Assembly (NCBI GenBank): GCA_024803745.1
Contig: JANJXV010000030.1
Span: 568,001 to 632,000 of the forward strand
Length of the DNA: 64,000 nt
Source of the DNA: Megascapheus bottae
Taxonomy: Eukaryota; Chordata; Mammalia; Rodentia; Geomyidae
Direction of reading: 5' to 3'
Shown: one piece after another, positions 1 to 10,349 of the stretch
Numbering within the stretch: the first letter of the stretch is position 1
Layout of the letters: each line of letters starts with the position of its first letter
Notes under the pieces: model-generated
Databases searched by the model: none
What the model was told of the DNA's origin: nothing
Seen by the model: the letters and a program-made list of their open reading frames with translations, nothing else
Translations under genes and position numbers: made by a program

Positions 1-300
1 TCCCGTGCACGCCTCCTCCCGTGACCAGCAGGCCTGGGTTTCCGCCAAGAACCTCACGAGCACTTTGTGCCTTCTGGCAGCTCCATTGTGCATGTCTGTT
101 CCGTTGCTTAGAAATGTTTAGCTTTCTTTTGCAAGACAAGGACACAAAGGCTACTCAGCCACAGTATTACCACCGCACGTAAATTCAGACCCCGGTGCTT
201 TTGTAATACGTTATTCAAAAGTGAGAGGCATTATGAGACAGAAACATGAGGGAGATGTGGGGAAGGTCACAGTCTCACACTCCAGCTAGATACACAAAGC
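1..300. other. Sequence beyond AGT 3' end, nothing recognised
   Basis: No coding exon, RNA gene or clear repeat is visible. It may hold the distal AGT 3' UTR if the candidate polyadenylation signal at 324-329 is not used. Confidence 0.4.
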
Positions 301-323
301 CAAGGCAAGGGGACAATGTGTAT

Positions 324-329
324 TTTAAT
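324..329 (-). terminator. AGT: Candidate AGT polyadenylation signal (ATTAAA)
   Basis: Minus strand ATTAAA, the common variant hexamer, 270 bp after the AGT stop. No AATAAA occurs on the minus strand between 1 and 598, so this is the best candidate; an end beyond the window cannot be excluded. Confidence 0.4.
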
Positions 330-598
330 TTTAAAACTTAATTTCTGTTCTAGGTTAAAAAGGGAATGAATGCCAGCTTCTGGCTCCCACCCCACTCTAA
401 ACAAACTAACAGCCCTGGGAGGCAGCTCTCTGCTGCTCACGGTCCTAGCACACTGTCACAGGGACAGACAGCCGCTTCCCAGACAGCGCTGGTCAGTAGA
501 AGGCAAGTGGGATGGCTGGCAATAACCATGGCTGGCTCTGCCCACGACTGCTCTGCCGCTGGTCTCAGTCTCCACGGCCCAGCACAAGCCGCCAGGCC

Positions 599-790
599 TC
601 AGGCCGCCATCAGGGGGTTATCCACACGGCCCAGGAAGTGCAGGGCACCGGAATTGTGCTCATGGATGGCAAACAGGAATGGGCTGTCCAGGGTCACCTC
701 CAGGGCCTCCGGCACATCCGACTGCTGAGCAGACTCTGGGGGCTGCTCCCCCTCATCTGCTTTGAGCTCAAAGAGAACGCTGTTCAGGAC
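599..790 (-). CDS. AGT: AGT exon 5 (C-terminus and stop)
   Basis: Acceptor TTTTGCAG ends at 791. Encodes residues 411-473, [13 protein letters not shown] to the serpin C-terminal strand PFLFAI and [15 protein letters not shown], then TGA at 601-599. The 3' UTR continues to lower coordinates. Confidence 0.95.
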   Translation of the reverse strand, partial: VLNSVLFELKADEGEQPPESAQQSDVPEALEVTLDSPFLFAIHEHNSGALHFLGRVDNPLMAA

Positions 791-3700
791 CTGCAAAACA
801 GGACATCAGTCCTCTGCCAGGGCATGAGGAGGGGACAGGATGCCTGAGCACGGGCACCGGTGCTGTTCCCAGGAAGGCACACTGACCACCGGTGCCCGGG
901 CCCACGGCATCTCCCACCCACTGTGCCCCAGACCCATCTCCACCTGCATCCGCGCTCGCCCTGTGGGGCTCCAGGCTGCCCACCAGGGCAGACCCATGCC
1001 TTGCCCCTGGCACCCGCAGTGTCTGGACTGGCACTGGGTGTGTCGTCATGTGCTCTGTCCCTGTGCCAGGACGTGCCTAGCACTGAGCAGCTTACTGACA
1101 GGGAGCTGTCAGGAGAAGGCCCTTCTCCCCTGGTTCTGGCCCTGCTGGACTGTCAGGACAGACCCGAGGCCGAGCCACGGTGATCAGCACCTGACACACA
1201 GCCGAGGCACGAAGAGGCAGAGCAGAGCTGCGGGAAGCCACCGTCCCTCCCTGCCGCTGGCCCTCCCTGCCCTGGGTGGCCCATTCCTGTCCTCCCCCGC
1301 CCGCCCTGCTGGTCCCACCACAGCCCAGCAGTTCACAGCCCTCCCCTCCCTCCCCTCGGACAGCCAGTGTGAGTACTGACCTCCCCCACTCGGACGCTGC
1401 CGTCACTGATCCTGCCCAAGGCTGCCTGGGTGGCCAGCAGCGTGGGAAGCTTGGTCTGAGCCAGCAGGGCCTGCAGGTCGTAGGCTCCTCGCAGCCTCAG
1501 CTGGGGCAGTGTCAGGCGGATGGTCCTGGGGACAGAGAACAGCTGTGGATGGGGTGCCAGCACACAGTGAGGACCCCGCAAGCACTTCTGTTCCCAAGGT
1601 GCAGCGGGGCGGGGAGGGGGCCGTCTAAGGCTTCTTCCCTCAGCCAGGGCATCCGCCCCTCAGCAAATACAACCACACCTTCATGCTGGCATTTTAGAGG
1701 ACCTGAAGACCGCAAGGCGTGGATCCTGGGGCTTGGCCCCAGCTGGGAGTGGGAGGCTGGCGCGGTGGAGGTTAGAAGCAGTGTTGTCTAGAACAACACA
1801 CTGTATGGAGCCTGCTGCTGTGGACCCTCTGGATGGGACACCCTGCGGGGAAGGTGGTGCAGGACACGTGCCAGGCTGTCAGCCCAGTCCATCACCCTCA
1901 CCCACGGCTGCCTCTGCCCTGACCCCTGACATTGGTCAGCTTCAATAAAAATTCCCCAGGACTAAAGGTGTGAGATCCCCACCCCCCAGTCGAGATGCCC
2001 CCGGGTGTGTGGTGTGGCATCAGAGGGAGCCTGTGGGTTTTCATTCCTTCAAACTCAGTGAGCAAAGCTCTGCCTGTAGCTTCTCCGGCAAGACCCAGCT
2101 CCATGGGAGGCTGGGCGCCCAGTCCCAGGCCAGCCTGGTGCCATCTTGCCCTCTCAACCCTGGGCAAAGGCCAGTGTGGTCCCCCACTCCAGGAGAGTCT
2201 GCGGTGCCTACCTGGGAGACAAGTTCTTCATCCAGGTGAAGAGGTCGTGGTGGAAGGCCAGGGCCTGGACCCTGTCCAGGTCAGAGGCGCAGCCAGGCTG
2301 GACCAGCAGCAGGGAGGCGCTCTGGCCCAGGAGCACGCGTGTCACCGAGAGGTTGTTCTGAGGGTCGCTCCAGTGCTGGAAGGTGCCTCTGCCCGAGAGC
2401 ATGGGCACCGCCACGCGCGTGCTGTTGTCCACACGGAACTCCAGGGGCTCAGCCAGCAGGGAGAAGCCCTTCATCTTTCCTGGAGCAGGAGACCCACAGC
2501 CAGTGCCCAGCAGGCAGCAGCGGGGATGGGCCTGTGCCCAGGGCCTCCTCCCCACCCCCACATCACAGCTTCACAGGCCTTCCTCCCGAAGACCCGCCTG
2601 AGTGCACCACGGGGCTTCACCACCATGGAGCTGGAGATGGGAGACCTGGCCGTCCACTGGGGCACTGGGCTGAAGGCACGGTCAACTGCCACCCGCCCTG
2701 TGGTCACGGGAGGCCTTGTTGTACACACCTTTCCTAGGGTTCATGTTTCCTTTAAATAAGCTGTTGGGGCCAAGGTGGTTTGACTCCCTCATGGACAGCT
2801 GTTAAACCCTTTCCTGGTGCCCAGCTGCCACCAGCAGGGTTGTGTCAGCCATGCAGCCCCTCTGTGGTGCTGCCCGCCCTCAGAAGGCTGCTGGGGTCAG
2901 GACTGGGCAGCTCTCCCTGTGCCCGCTGCTCTGCTGACATTGCCCCATGGCCCTGTCAGGTTGAGCAAACCTCCAGTGAGGTCTGGGACCTACTGGGGCC
3001 ACCCCAGTTCAGGGGACATTTTGTACTGGGCAAAGGGTGCCCTAGGACCCCTGGCCCTGGACAACAATATACACTCAACTGTCCAGAGATCATCTAAAAG
3101 GACGCCATTGCTAAGGAGAACTAAAGCTCCCCTCTCGCCCGTCGGCTGCGCTCACAGATGGCCAGAACTAGTGGCAGAAAGGAGCTAGGTCTCCCTGGGT
3201 GGCAGCTGAGGCAGAAGAGATCAGGCCACACCATCTAATCCCTCTACTGTCACTCCTCAGCTTGTCTGGGTGGCCTTCTCTGGCCTGTCCCCATCCCTGT
3301 CCTTCCTCCCTCCCCACCTTCCCACTTCTCCCTGCTGAGTGGTCCTGGGGGTCAGTGACCTTGGGGCCACCCTGGGGTCCGTGGTTAGCTGGTCTTGCAC
3401 TGGGGTCAGGCCTGTGCCTCCTGCCTCGATCTCTAGAGGCCTCATCGGGTCTGGCCCTGGGCCTGGATCCAGAGCAAGCTCTGCTCTTCCTCTCAGTGCA
3501 AAGTCATTCAAGCAGGCGTGCCAGCCTGTGATGCTGGTCCTCAATCTCAAGTGATGAGAATCTCCCTGGCCTCCAGCTGGGGTGCAGGGATGTGGGCTGA
3601 ATCCCAAGAGCCCCCCTGGGGCGATGCCCTCGCGGGCAGGGCTTGTCTCCCCCGAGTTTCCACAAACGCACTGGCCTGTCTCCATGAATCAGAGATCAAA

Positions 3701-4688
3701 GGCAGTGCCCAGGCCACACACAGTAGGGCAGCAGTGGGCAGGGACAGGGACACCCTGCCTGCTCAGCTCAGCCAGTGCAGAGACTCCTCCCTAGGCCACC
3801 TTAAGCCCCTGGCCACCGCTGCCTCCCCCTGCACAAGCTGGGGCCAGGACTGGCCAGCGGGCCCAGCTCACCTTGGAAGTGGACATAGGTGTTGAAAAGC
3901 ATTGTGCTGTCCTTGCTGAAGCCTGCCGGGAGCCCACTCATCTTCCATCCTGTCACGGCTCCCATGAACTGATTGACCTTCTGCACAGCTAAGTCTGGGC
4001 TGGACAGGTCCAGAGATCGGGAGAACACAACAGGGGCAAAAGGGGCCAGCCCCTTCACGAACGGCTGCTTCAGCCGCAGGCCCGGCGCGGTGAACAGGCC
4101 CACCACGGTGGACAGCTGCAGGCTGCTGGCCGCACCCTGAGCGACCAGCAGGCCCTGGATGGCCTGCAGGGCAGAGAGGACCTTGTGCCCATCCAGTCGG
4201 GAAGTACAGTCCTGGTCCTTGCTGGGGATGCCCAGGAATGCCTGCAGCTGGCTGGCTGTGGGGTCCAAGGAGCCTGTGTAGAAAGAGGCCAGGGTGCCGA
4301 AGAGGGCCGTCGGGGACAGGACAGCGCCACCGGGGCTGCCTCCGGCCGTGCTCAGCATCCCGTACATGCGGAAGCCCACAAAGTTGGCCAGCATCCCAAC
4401 CTTGGCGGCCCGGAGTTTCTCCTCGACCCCCAGCTTCTCGGCGGCCAGCAGCAGCTGCTGGCGCAGGCCCTCCGTGTCCACGGAGGCCGTCTTGGCCTGG
4501 ATAGGCGTGGGCAGGAAGGTGGGCTCTGTGGCCGCCTCCGCATTGGACTTGTCCAGCTGGTCACAGCTGCTCTTGCTGTAGAAGAGGAAGTGGAAGGGGT
4601 GCACGTAAATCCGGTCTCCCCCGCCCAGGCTGGCCAGGGTCAGGAGGCACAGAATCGTGGCCTTCAGGCCTACAGTGGAGGGCGCCAT
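599..4688 (-). CDS. AGT: Angiotensinogen (coding exons 2-5, joined)
   Basis: Secreted non-inhibitory serpin and sole precursor of the angiotensin peptides; renin releases angiotensin I from its N-terminus. Coding segments on the minus strand are 4688-3872, 2479-2212, 1525-1381 and 790-599 (817+268+145+192 nt), giving 473 residues and a TGA stop; rat and human proteins are about 477 and 485. All joints are GT-AG and keep frame. Residues 1-24 form a signal peptide (hydrophobic [12 protein letters not shown]), then the peptide [10 protein letters not shown]. Mature Cys18 (SKSSC) and the partner Cys in DCTSRLD, which form the known redox disulphide, are both present. N-glycosylation sequons occur in exon 3 (VDNST, NNLSV); the human site near mature residue 14 is absent. 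The ATG at 4688 is the only ATG at the N-terminus and matches the rodent start. Serpin motifs such as NFVGFRMYG and [11 protein letters not shown] confirm identity. Expected in liver; secreted to plasma. Confidence 0.97.
1381..1525 (-). CDS. AGT: AGT exon 4
   Basis: 145 nt between acceptor CCCCAG (ends 1526) and donor GTCAGT (starts 1380). Encodes residues 362-410, [18 protein letters not shown] through VRVGE; ends in phase 0. The donor is non-optimal (C at +3) but keeps GT. Confidence 0.94.
2212..2479 (-). CDS. AGT: AGT exon 3
   Basis: 268 nt between acceptor CCAG (ends 2480) and donor GTAGGC (starts 2211). Encodes residues 273-362, beginning [11 protein letters not shown] and ending WMKNLSPR. 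Contains [15 protein letters not shown], characteristic of AGT, and two N-glycosylation sequons. Confidence 0.95.
2482..3865 (-). other. AGT: AGT intron 2, no further feature seen
   Basis: Unique GC-moderate intronic sequence between exons 2 and 3. No recognisable repeat family or conserved coding piece was found. Confidence 0.5.
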
Positions 4689-4717
4689 CACCAATCAGGT
4701 GCTCGCTTCTTAGGGCC
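3872..4717 (-). CDS. AGT: AGT exon 2 (start codon, signal peptide, angiotensin I)
   Basis: Acceptor CATTGCAG ends at 4718. A 29-nt 5' UTR piece is followed by ATG at 4688-4686. It encodes residues 1-272 plus the first base of Gly273 and ends ...VHFQ before donor GTGAGC (3871-3866). It carries the signal peptide, angiotensin I and the first serpin half. Confidence 0.95.
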
Positions 4718-5054
4718 CTGCAATGACATTTTGTGAAGAGAGAGTGACAGGCAGTTGTTCACCACTCATCGGTGGCCTCCAGCTGGACCTCCTGCTTTTT
4801 CCACACCCCCAAAGCCATGGGCAGCCCTGTCCCCAGTGCGAGAAGATGCCACGGGGTCAAAGCTCCACCGCGAACAGCTGGATGCTCAGGTGTGAGGCCC
4901 ACAGTTACAGGCCAAGGGCCCGGACGTCTGACCCCTGAGCCTCAGGATGGGACTGTCTTTGGAGATGGACTCTTTGTAGAGAAAGGATTAAAGTATAATA
5001 AGGTCCCCATAGCAAACCAGCTAGGGTTCTTATAAGGCAAGGGATTCAGAGTGC

Positions 5055-5130
5055 TGACTGGCCAACTGGTTATGGGGTCCAAGGAACCCAGGTAGAAAGA
5101 GGCCAGGGAGTCAAAGGACACAGACACGAA
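5055..5130 (-). pseudogene. Relic of AGT exon 2 inside AGT intron 1
   Basis: On the minus strand this stretch translates as DSLASFYLGSLDPITSW, closely matching [17 protein letters not shown] of AGT exon 2 (about 4245-4310). Two DNA blocks are identical: TGGGGTCCAAGGA and GTAGAAAGAGGCCAGGG (plus strand). Similarity fades on both sides. It has no start, no useful splice context and only tens of residues, so it looks like a local partial duplication of the serpin exon rather than an exon. Confidence 0.5.
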
Positions 5131-5198
5131 GAGGCTGGCCAGTGAGAAGATGCATCCATGTGAAGGGAAGAGCCTGGGCAAAACAGCCCACCACCCCA

Positions 5199-5219
5199 TG
5201 ACCTTGACCTTGACCTTGG
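5199..5219. promoter_or_regulatory. Three tandem TGACCT-type half-sites
   Basis: Plus strand carries GACCTTGACCTTGACCTTGG, that is AAGGTCA repeated every 6 bp on the minus strand with TCAAGGTCA extended contexts. Such extended half-sites are bound by monomeric nuclear receptors (NR5A, ERR and ROR families). It lies in AGT intron 1, 2 kb from the promoter. Function is inferred from motif alone. Confidence 0.35.
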
Positions 5220-6026
5220 ACCTCCACCCAGGGCGCTGCTCGTTACCAGGCTATTTGGTCATGGCAGTTTAGGCAGAGTAAATCTTACTAAAGCTCACAG
5301 TGACATGTGGCCGTCTTTGCCCCTTGAGAACAGATCTTTGTGGCTGCGGCCAGGATGCTCGTCCCTTGAGGTGACCTGGGTACGGGTTCCAATGGCCCCA
5401 GGTCTAGCATGTGGTCTTTCTTACCTCGCCTCCACTCCTAACAGGTAATTTCCAATGGCCCCTGCACAGCGAGTGGTCCTGCAGGCTCTGGGACTCTGGT
5501 GGCCCAGAATAGTGCCCACAGTCGGCTCGAATGGTCTATACTGTGGCAGAAATAGATTGACTTGCTGCGACACAGCCACGGCTCAGGGCCTGGCCCAGGC
5601 TCGGTGGCCTGCGTGGACAGGTAAGCCCAAGGCCCTTCGTGTTTGAACCTCAGCTCTGCTCCAGCCTCAGACACTCGGGCAGGGCGCGGGTCCTGGAAAG
5701 AAGATTCCAGACCTGGCACCACTAACATGCTCCGTCTCATGCCTCTCAACCGAGTGGGTGGACTTCGTCCTATTGACTGCCCAGTTCTGACCACGTGGAC
5801 TGCGTTGCATTCCCTCCTGGTAGAGGGCACCGTGCTAGCACGTCGCTCTTCAGCCTTTCTGCCCCCTCCTCACTTGTCCCCAAGTCACTGCTGGTGCCAT
5901 AGTGCTTCCTCAAAGTCACCGCAACACCTGCATTTCCCTGCCTCACCTGCACATACCTGGCCTGCCATCTTGTCCTGTGCTGGATGGACAGGCCCAAAGG
6001 TTCGTGGGCTAAAAGCTCAGTCCCAG

Positions 6027-6196
6027 GGCTGGGAATGTGGCGTGGTGCTAGAGTGCTTGCATGAAGCCACATAAATAGAAAAAGCTGGAAGTGGCGCTGT
6101 GGCTCACGTGGTAGAGTGCTAGCCTTGAGCAAAAGAAGCTGAGGGCAGTGCCGGGCCTGAGTTCAAGCCCCATCACTGGCAAAATAAATACATAAA
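6027..6196 (+). repeat. SINE (geomyoid ID-like dimer), diverged
   Basis: Left part GGGAATGTGGCGTGGTGCTA and right part GTGGCTCACGTGGTAGAGTG, ending in an A-rich tail (CAAAATAAATA). Same family as the clearer copies at 21283 and 30588. Confidence 0.75.
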
Positions 6197-7207
6197 AGCT
6201 TGGTCCCCAGGAAGCTGCAGGGGCTGCTGTGGACCTGTGAGGGAAGGGCCTGAAGGGAGGTCCTGTCTGAAAGGAGGAGCCCTGCAGGAACTGTGGGACC
6301 TTGCTCCCTTCCTCCTCTCTTCTTGGGCCCCATCACTGCTGACAACACCAAGCCATGGCTCCCTGATCCGGGAATGGCCCAGAACCTCCAGGACCATGAT
6401 CCTAACAACTCCTCCCCAGTTCATTTATCTCAGAATAGCCACGCAAAGCTGAAGGCTGCCCGGGCCGGAGAACTGGGTGTCCACAGTGCGTTCTGCTGGG
6501 GTGCAGGGTGAGCTCGACTCTGCTGTGGTCACTTCCTGCCGGGGGACCTTTGACCTCCGACCTGCCCCAATCTTTCCCTGCTGCCCACGCATCTGGCTCA
6601 GCTCGCTGTTCTCACCAAAAGCCGTGTGGTGTGGAAACAGAGCTGACAAGCTCCGTGCATCCTCGGTGAGCTTCCTGGGCAGAGGTGCTGCTCTGAACCC
6701 GGTAGCGGGAGCCATGGGGCCACTGTGGGCCCGGGACCAGCTTCAGGCCCACCCTCAGGCTGGCGGTGTGGGTGGGGCGGCCTCCTGCCCGGCTGACCCC
6801 ATAGATGGGCGCACCCAGGAGCGTGCCAGCCACTGCTAGGAGCCGCTCCCAGGCAGGTCTCTGCCCTCCTGACCAGCGGCTGCTCTCCCGGTCCTGTCAG
6901 CCTCAGCGAGGTCCCCACCCTCACCCGACTCCCCTCACCCCTCCACATGTTTCCCTGTCTCTCCCAAGCGGCAGCTCACATCCATGCTGCTGGGTGGGCT
7001 TCTCACGCTGTCCCGTCCCCCACACCCCTGCCTGTCCCGAGCTCCCAGAGGTCCAGCCTTGCAAGAAGGCTCACAGTCCGATTACCCACTGTGTGTGCCG
7101 CCACTGGCGCCGCCAGCCCCTGTTCCTGGCTCCCAGGGGGAAGGCCTTTGTCCTGCCCGCCCAGCCTCTCCCTGCAGTGAGAAGGAGAGGGACTGGGCTC
7201 TGCTTAC

Positions 7208-7235
7208 CTTCTGCTTTGGCCCAGAGGAGGTGGCT
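7208..7235 (-). other. AGT: AGT non-coding exon 1 (approximate 5' end)
   Basis: Downstream of the TATA box the minus strand reads a short leader ending AAAGCAGAAG directly before a strong donor GTAAGC (7207-7202). This matches the human AGT layout, where a very short untranslated exon 1 ending GCAGAAG precedes intron 1. The 5' end at about 7235 is inferred from TATA spacing (about 30 bp) and is not seen directly. Intron 1 runs to 4718. Confidence 0.75.
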
Positions 7236-7258
7236 CTCCCTGCCAGGCCACACAGGCC

Positions 7259-7266
7259 TATTTATA
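7259..7266 (-). promoter_or_regulatory. AGT: AGT TATA box
   Basis: Minus strand reads CTTGTATAAATAGGCC here. TATAAATAGG is the core element known from mammalian AGT promoters, and the following 50 bp end in the expected exon 1 donor. This fixes the AGT promoter 2.5 kb upstream of the start codon. Confidence 0.8.
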
Positions 7267-7269
7267 CAA

Positions 7270-8250
7270 GGGGTAAGAGATGGAGCCATTCCCAGGACGC
7301 TCTGTACACAGGCTGGGGGAGGACTCTGGGGGTCACCGGCAGCCAACTTGGCCAGGACAGATGGAGACCAAGTGACCTTCACACTGGACCCTTCCAGGAA
7401 GCCTTGGTGATGGACAGTCCACTGTGGAGATGTGCGGGTTCCGCTCCCGTTACTCATTTACCCAGGCTCCTGAGGCGGGCGCCAAGCCGCTGTTCCCCTG
7501 ACGGGAGGGGCTGTGGGCAGCCAGCCAGGCCGACAGGCCGGGGGCCAGAGGAAGAATCAGGGGGGAAGGAGGCGGCGTGGAGGGGCAGCTTCCATGTGCA
7601 GAGGAAGAGGCGGGTGGTTTGTGGTCAGCCGGGAGAGTGTGGTCTGAGAGGCCAAGGTGTGAGGGCGTTTACGTTCAGAGCAGGTGTTAGCCGTTAGCGC
7701 TAACCAGATGACGCCCCCCCCCCCGCGGTGGAATTCAGGGGACAGCCAGGCACCAGAGGCTCAGCCCGTCATCCTGTAGGCTCTGGAAGCCGAGACCTGG
7801 GCAGAAAAGTCAGGGAGACTCCATCTTCAAAATAACCAGCTGGAGGCATGGCTCAAGGGGCAGAGCGCCCGCTGAGCAGGCGAGCAGGCCTTCCCGCTCT
7901 CGCCTGCTTCCAGAGTCCATTTGCTTGACGACCTTTTTCCGTCCTTGTACCGCTAGCCCACTCCCTGCCGGCTGAGACTCTGCGGGGTCCGCCCTCCCTT
8001 CCCACGACTGGTTTATACTCAAATACGAGGCAAAACGTCCTGCGTCCACACACCCAGATCGCCCCTGACTCCTGGTCCGAGAGCGTGGCGGTCCCGCAAC
8101 ACGCTCCCTCTCAAGATGGCGGCCTGGGCTGCGTTAAGCACACGCCTTTCCCACTAGGTCTCCGGCACTATTGTGGGTGTGCACAAGCTCCGAGGCTGTG
8201 GCTGTGCGTCTATCCCGTCTGTTGCCGGAACTGGCTGACTGGACCCCATC
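7270..8250. other. AGT upstream intergenic region
   Basis: Contains the AGT proximal promoter, a C12 homopolymer near 7713-7725, a short SINE-like stretch with ACCAGCTGGAGGCATGGCTC near 7838, and an exact YY1-type motif CAAGATGGCGGC at 8112-8123. No coding exon recognised. Confidence 0.5.
7392..7400. promoter_or_regulatory. STAT-type GAS site in AGT promoter
   Basis: Palindromic TTCCAGGAA fits the STAT consensus TTCNNNGAA and lies about 160 bp upstream of the inferred AGT start. AGT is an acute-phase gene with STAT3-responsive elements in human and rat promoters, so position and motif are plausible. Binding is inferred only. Confidence 0.4.
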
Positions 8251-8251
8251 A

Positions 8252-8787
8252 CAGCCCCCTTCGCCCTTCCCCAGCGGGGAGCCCGAGCCCCCTTCACCCT
8301 TCCCCAGCGGGGAGCCCGAGCCCCCTTCGCCCTTCCCCAGCGGGGAGCCCGAGCCCCCTTCACCCTTCCCCAGCCGGGAGCCCGAGCCCCCTTCACCCTT
8401 CCCCAGCGGGGAGCCCGAGCCCCCTTCGCCCTTCCCCAGCGGGGAGCCAGAGCCCCCTTCGCCCTTCCCCAGCGGGGAGCCCGAGCCCCCTTCGCCCTTC
8501 CCCAGCGGGGAGCCCGAGCCCCCTTCGCCCTTCCCCAGCGGGGAGCCCGAGCCCCCTTCGCCCTTCCCCAGCGGGGAGCCCGAGCCCCCTTCGCCCTTCC
8601 CCAGCGGGGAGCCCGAGCCCCCTTCGCCCTTCCCCAGCGGGGAGCCAGAGCCCCCTTCGCCCTTCCCCAGCGGGGAGCCAGAGCCCCCTTCGCCCTTCCC
8701 CAGCGGGGAGCCAGAGCCCCCTTCACCCTTCCCCAGTGGGGAGCCAGAGCCCCCTTCACCCTTCCCCAGCGGGGAGCCTGAGCCTGG
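8252..8787. repeat. Minisatellite, 33-bp unit x about 16
   Basis: Near-identical 33-bp units (core CTTCCCCAGCGGGGAGCC). Because 33 is a multiple of 3, several frames on both strands stay open through it (for example a repeated SGEPEPPSPFP), which produces spurious proteins of about 250 residues. There is no conserved flank, splice context or homology to support a gene. Confidence 0.93.
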
Positions 8788-8789
8788 CT

Positions 8790-10205
8790 CACTGCTCCTC
8801 TCCCGCTGGATCATTTCTCCGTGGTCCTCTGCCTCCCCTGCCTCCTTCCTGGTTTCCACCTCCCCTCCTCCCTTCCTCCATCTGACACCAGATGGCTCTC
8901 TCTCATCCACAAAGTGAAAATGTCAGGTGCTTCTGACCCTGCATCCTGCCCCAACCTCCCAAAAGTGTTGATTCTTGTTGTGCCGTCTTCTGTGCAGCGG
9001 GTTTTGTGGGTTTTGTGTTTGAAGGGTGGGGTGTAAGGCTTTCCCAGTGAAGTCCCGTGCCTGTCTCCCGGCGAGGTGGACGGCTGAGCGGCAGGGTGAG
9101 CGAGTCTCCCTCTCAGCTCACGGAATGTGCTCCCACCAGCTTGCCCTGGGTGTGGGTGCTTGTCTGCCTATCTTCAGCAAGATGGGAAATGGGTCTCGCT
9201 GCTTCGCAGGTTTTGTGATCCCTCCGGCAGCTCATAGGCTAAATGTAGACTCCTGTCTGTAAATGAAGTTGCATTGGGATGTGGCTCTGCTCCTTATTGC
9301 ATGCAGTCTGGCCAGCATCATGCTACCACAGCTGCAGTAAACGCTCCTAACCAGAGGGCATGAGCTGCAAAGCCCGGGGTCACGGGTACTCGCTGGCCTT
9401 GGTCTGTTCTGTCGGCCTGGGTTAACGGCCATGTGGGGCCCATCACACAGCCCCCTGGTCCTTCCCGGCAACACTGGCTTTGTAGACTCCATGGTGCGGA
9501 CAGCATGTGTTGAGTAATTTCATTGTCTGTTTCTGGTGAAGTCACTTAACAGGAACCAAGGGAACTCTACGTGGTAAGACCTCACAAATCTAACGCACAG
9601 GGAGTGTCTCCACAGCTACATCCACACAGCATGCTGTGCCCCCCTCGCAGTGCCCACTGAGAATGTTGTAGGCACATTGGATCAACCATGTTTGCAGCAC
9701 GAACCTAAACCCGGAAATCTGCGTGTCAGTCAGGCTCTGCTCTGTTTGGGTGTGGGTTTTGGTCTTGATTATCACTGTCTTTCTTCTTTTTTTTCCAAAC
9801 GACTTCTAAGACAGTAGTGTGAGGCTTGTGAAAGCTGACAGCAGACATTTTTCCAGACCTGTTTCTCCACTCAGCCCTCTCTGTACCGACACACCAACGT
9901 GTCAGGTGCGAACTCCATGTTTGCTTTGGCATCAGGCTAGGAAAGGCTGGAGGATGCTCCTGCTCACGGCTCAGCGGTTTTAGCGATGGCATGGCAGCCT
10001 GGGTGGAAAAAGCCCGTCACCTTCTCCACCAAAGCCCACCGCTCTGAAAAAGCCTTGGTGGGTCTAACACGCTATCTCTTGCATAAACTGAGTCTTGGCA
10101 ATATTTGCTTAACGTTCAGCCCCTCTTCTAGGGAAAACATGGAAAAAATGTGGAAAAACAAATATTAGTGTCTTCCTGCTGCAGATAAGGTAGAGAAGAG
10201 AGAGC
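8790..10205. other. AGT-CAPN9 intergenic spacer, nothing recognised
   Basis: Unique-looking sequence without recognisable exon, RNA gene or repeat family that I can name. Confidence 0.4.
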
Positions 10206-10206
10206 A

Positions 10207-10345
10207 GGTCAGAACAGACGCCAGGCCTGGCAGGCCCACCTGTAATCTCAGCACTCGAGGCAGAGGCAGGAGGGCCAGGAATTCAAGGCCAGCCTGCGAT
10301 ACATGGGAAGGTCCTGTCTGGAAAAAATTACAAAACAAGACAAAC
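10207..10345 (+). repeat. B1-type SINE (7SL-derived)
   Basis: Contains CCTGTAATCTCAGCACTCGA, AGGCAGAGGCAGGAGG and TTCAAGGCCAGCCTG followed by an A-rich tail: the hallmark order of a rodent B1 element. Confidence 0.8.
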
Positions 10346-10349
10346 AGAA

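Noticed and set aside
4689..4694. AGT start two codons upstream of 4688
   Set aside because: Those codons are GTG and TTG; the first ATG is at 4688-4686 and matches the rodent N-terminus.
4942..5199. Additional coding exon of AGT from the LASFYLGSLDP segment
   Set aside because: AGT exon 1 is non-coding and splices directly to exon 2 with a good acceptor at 4718; the segment duplicates exon 2 content and breaks similarity after about 20 residues.
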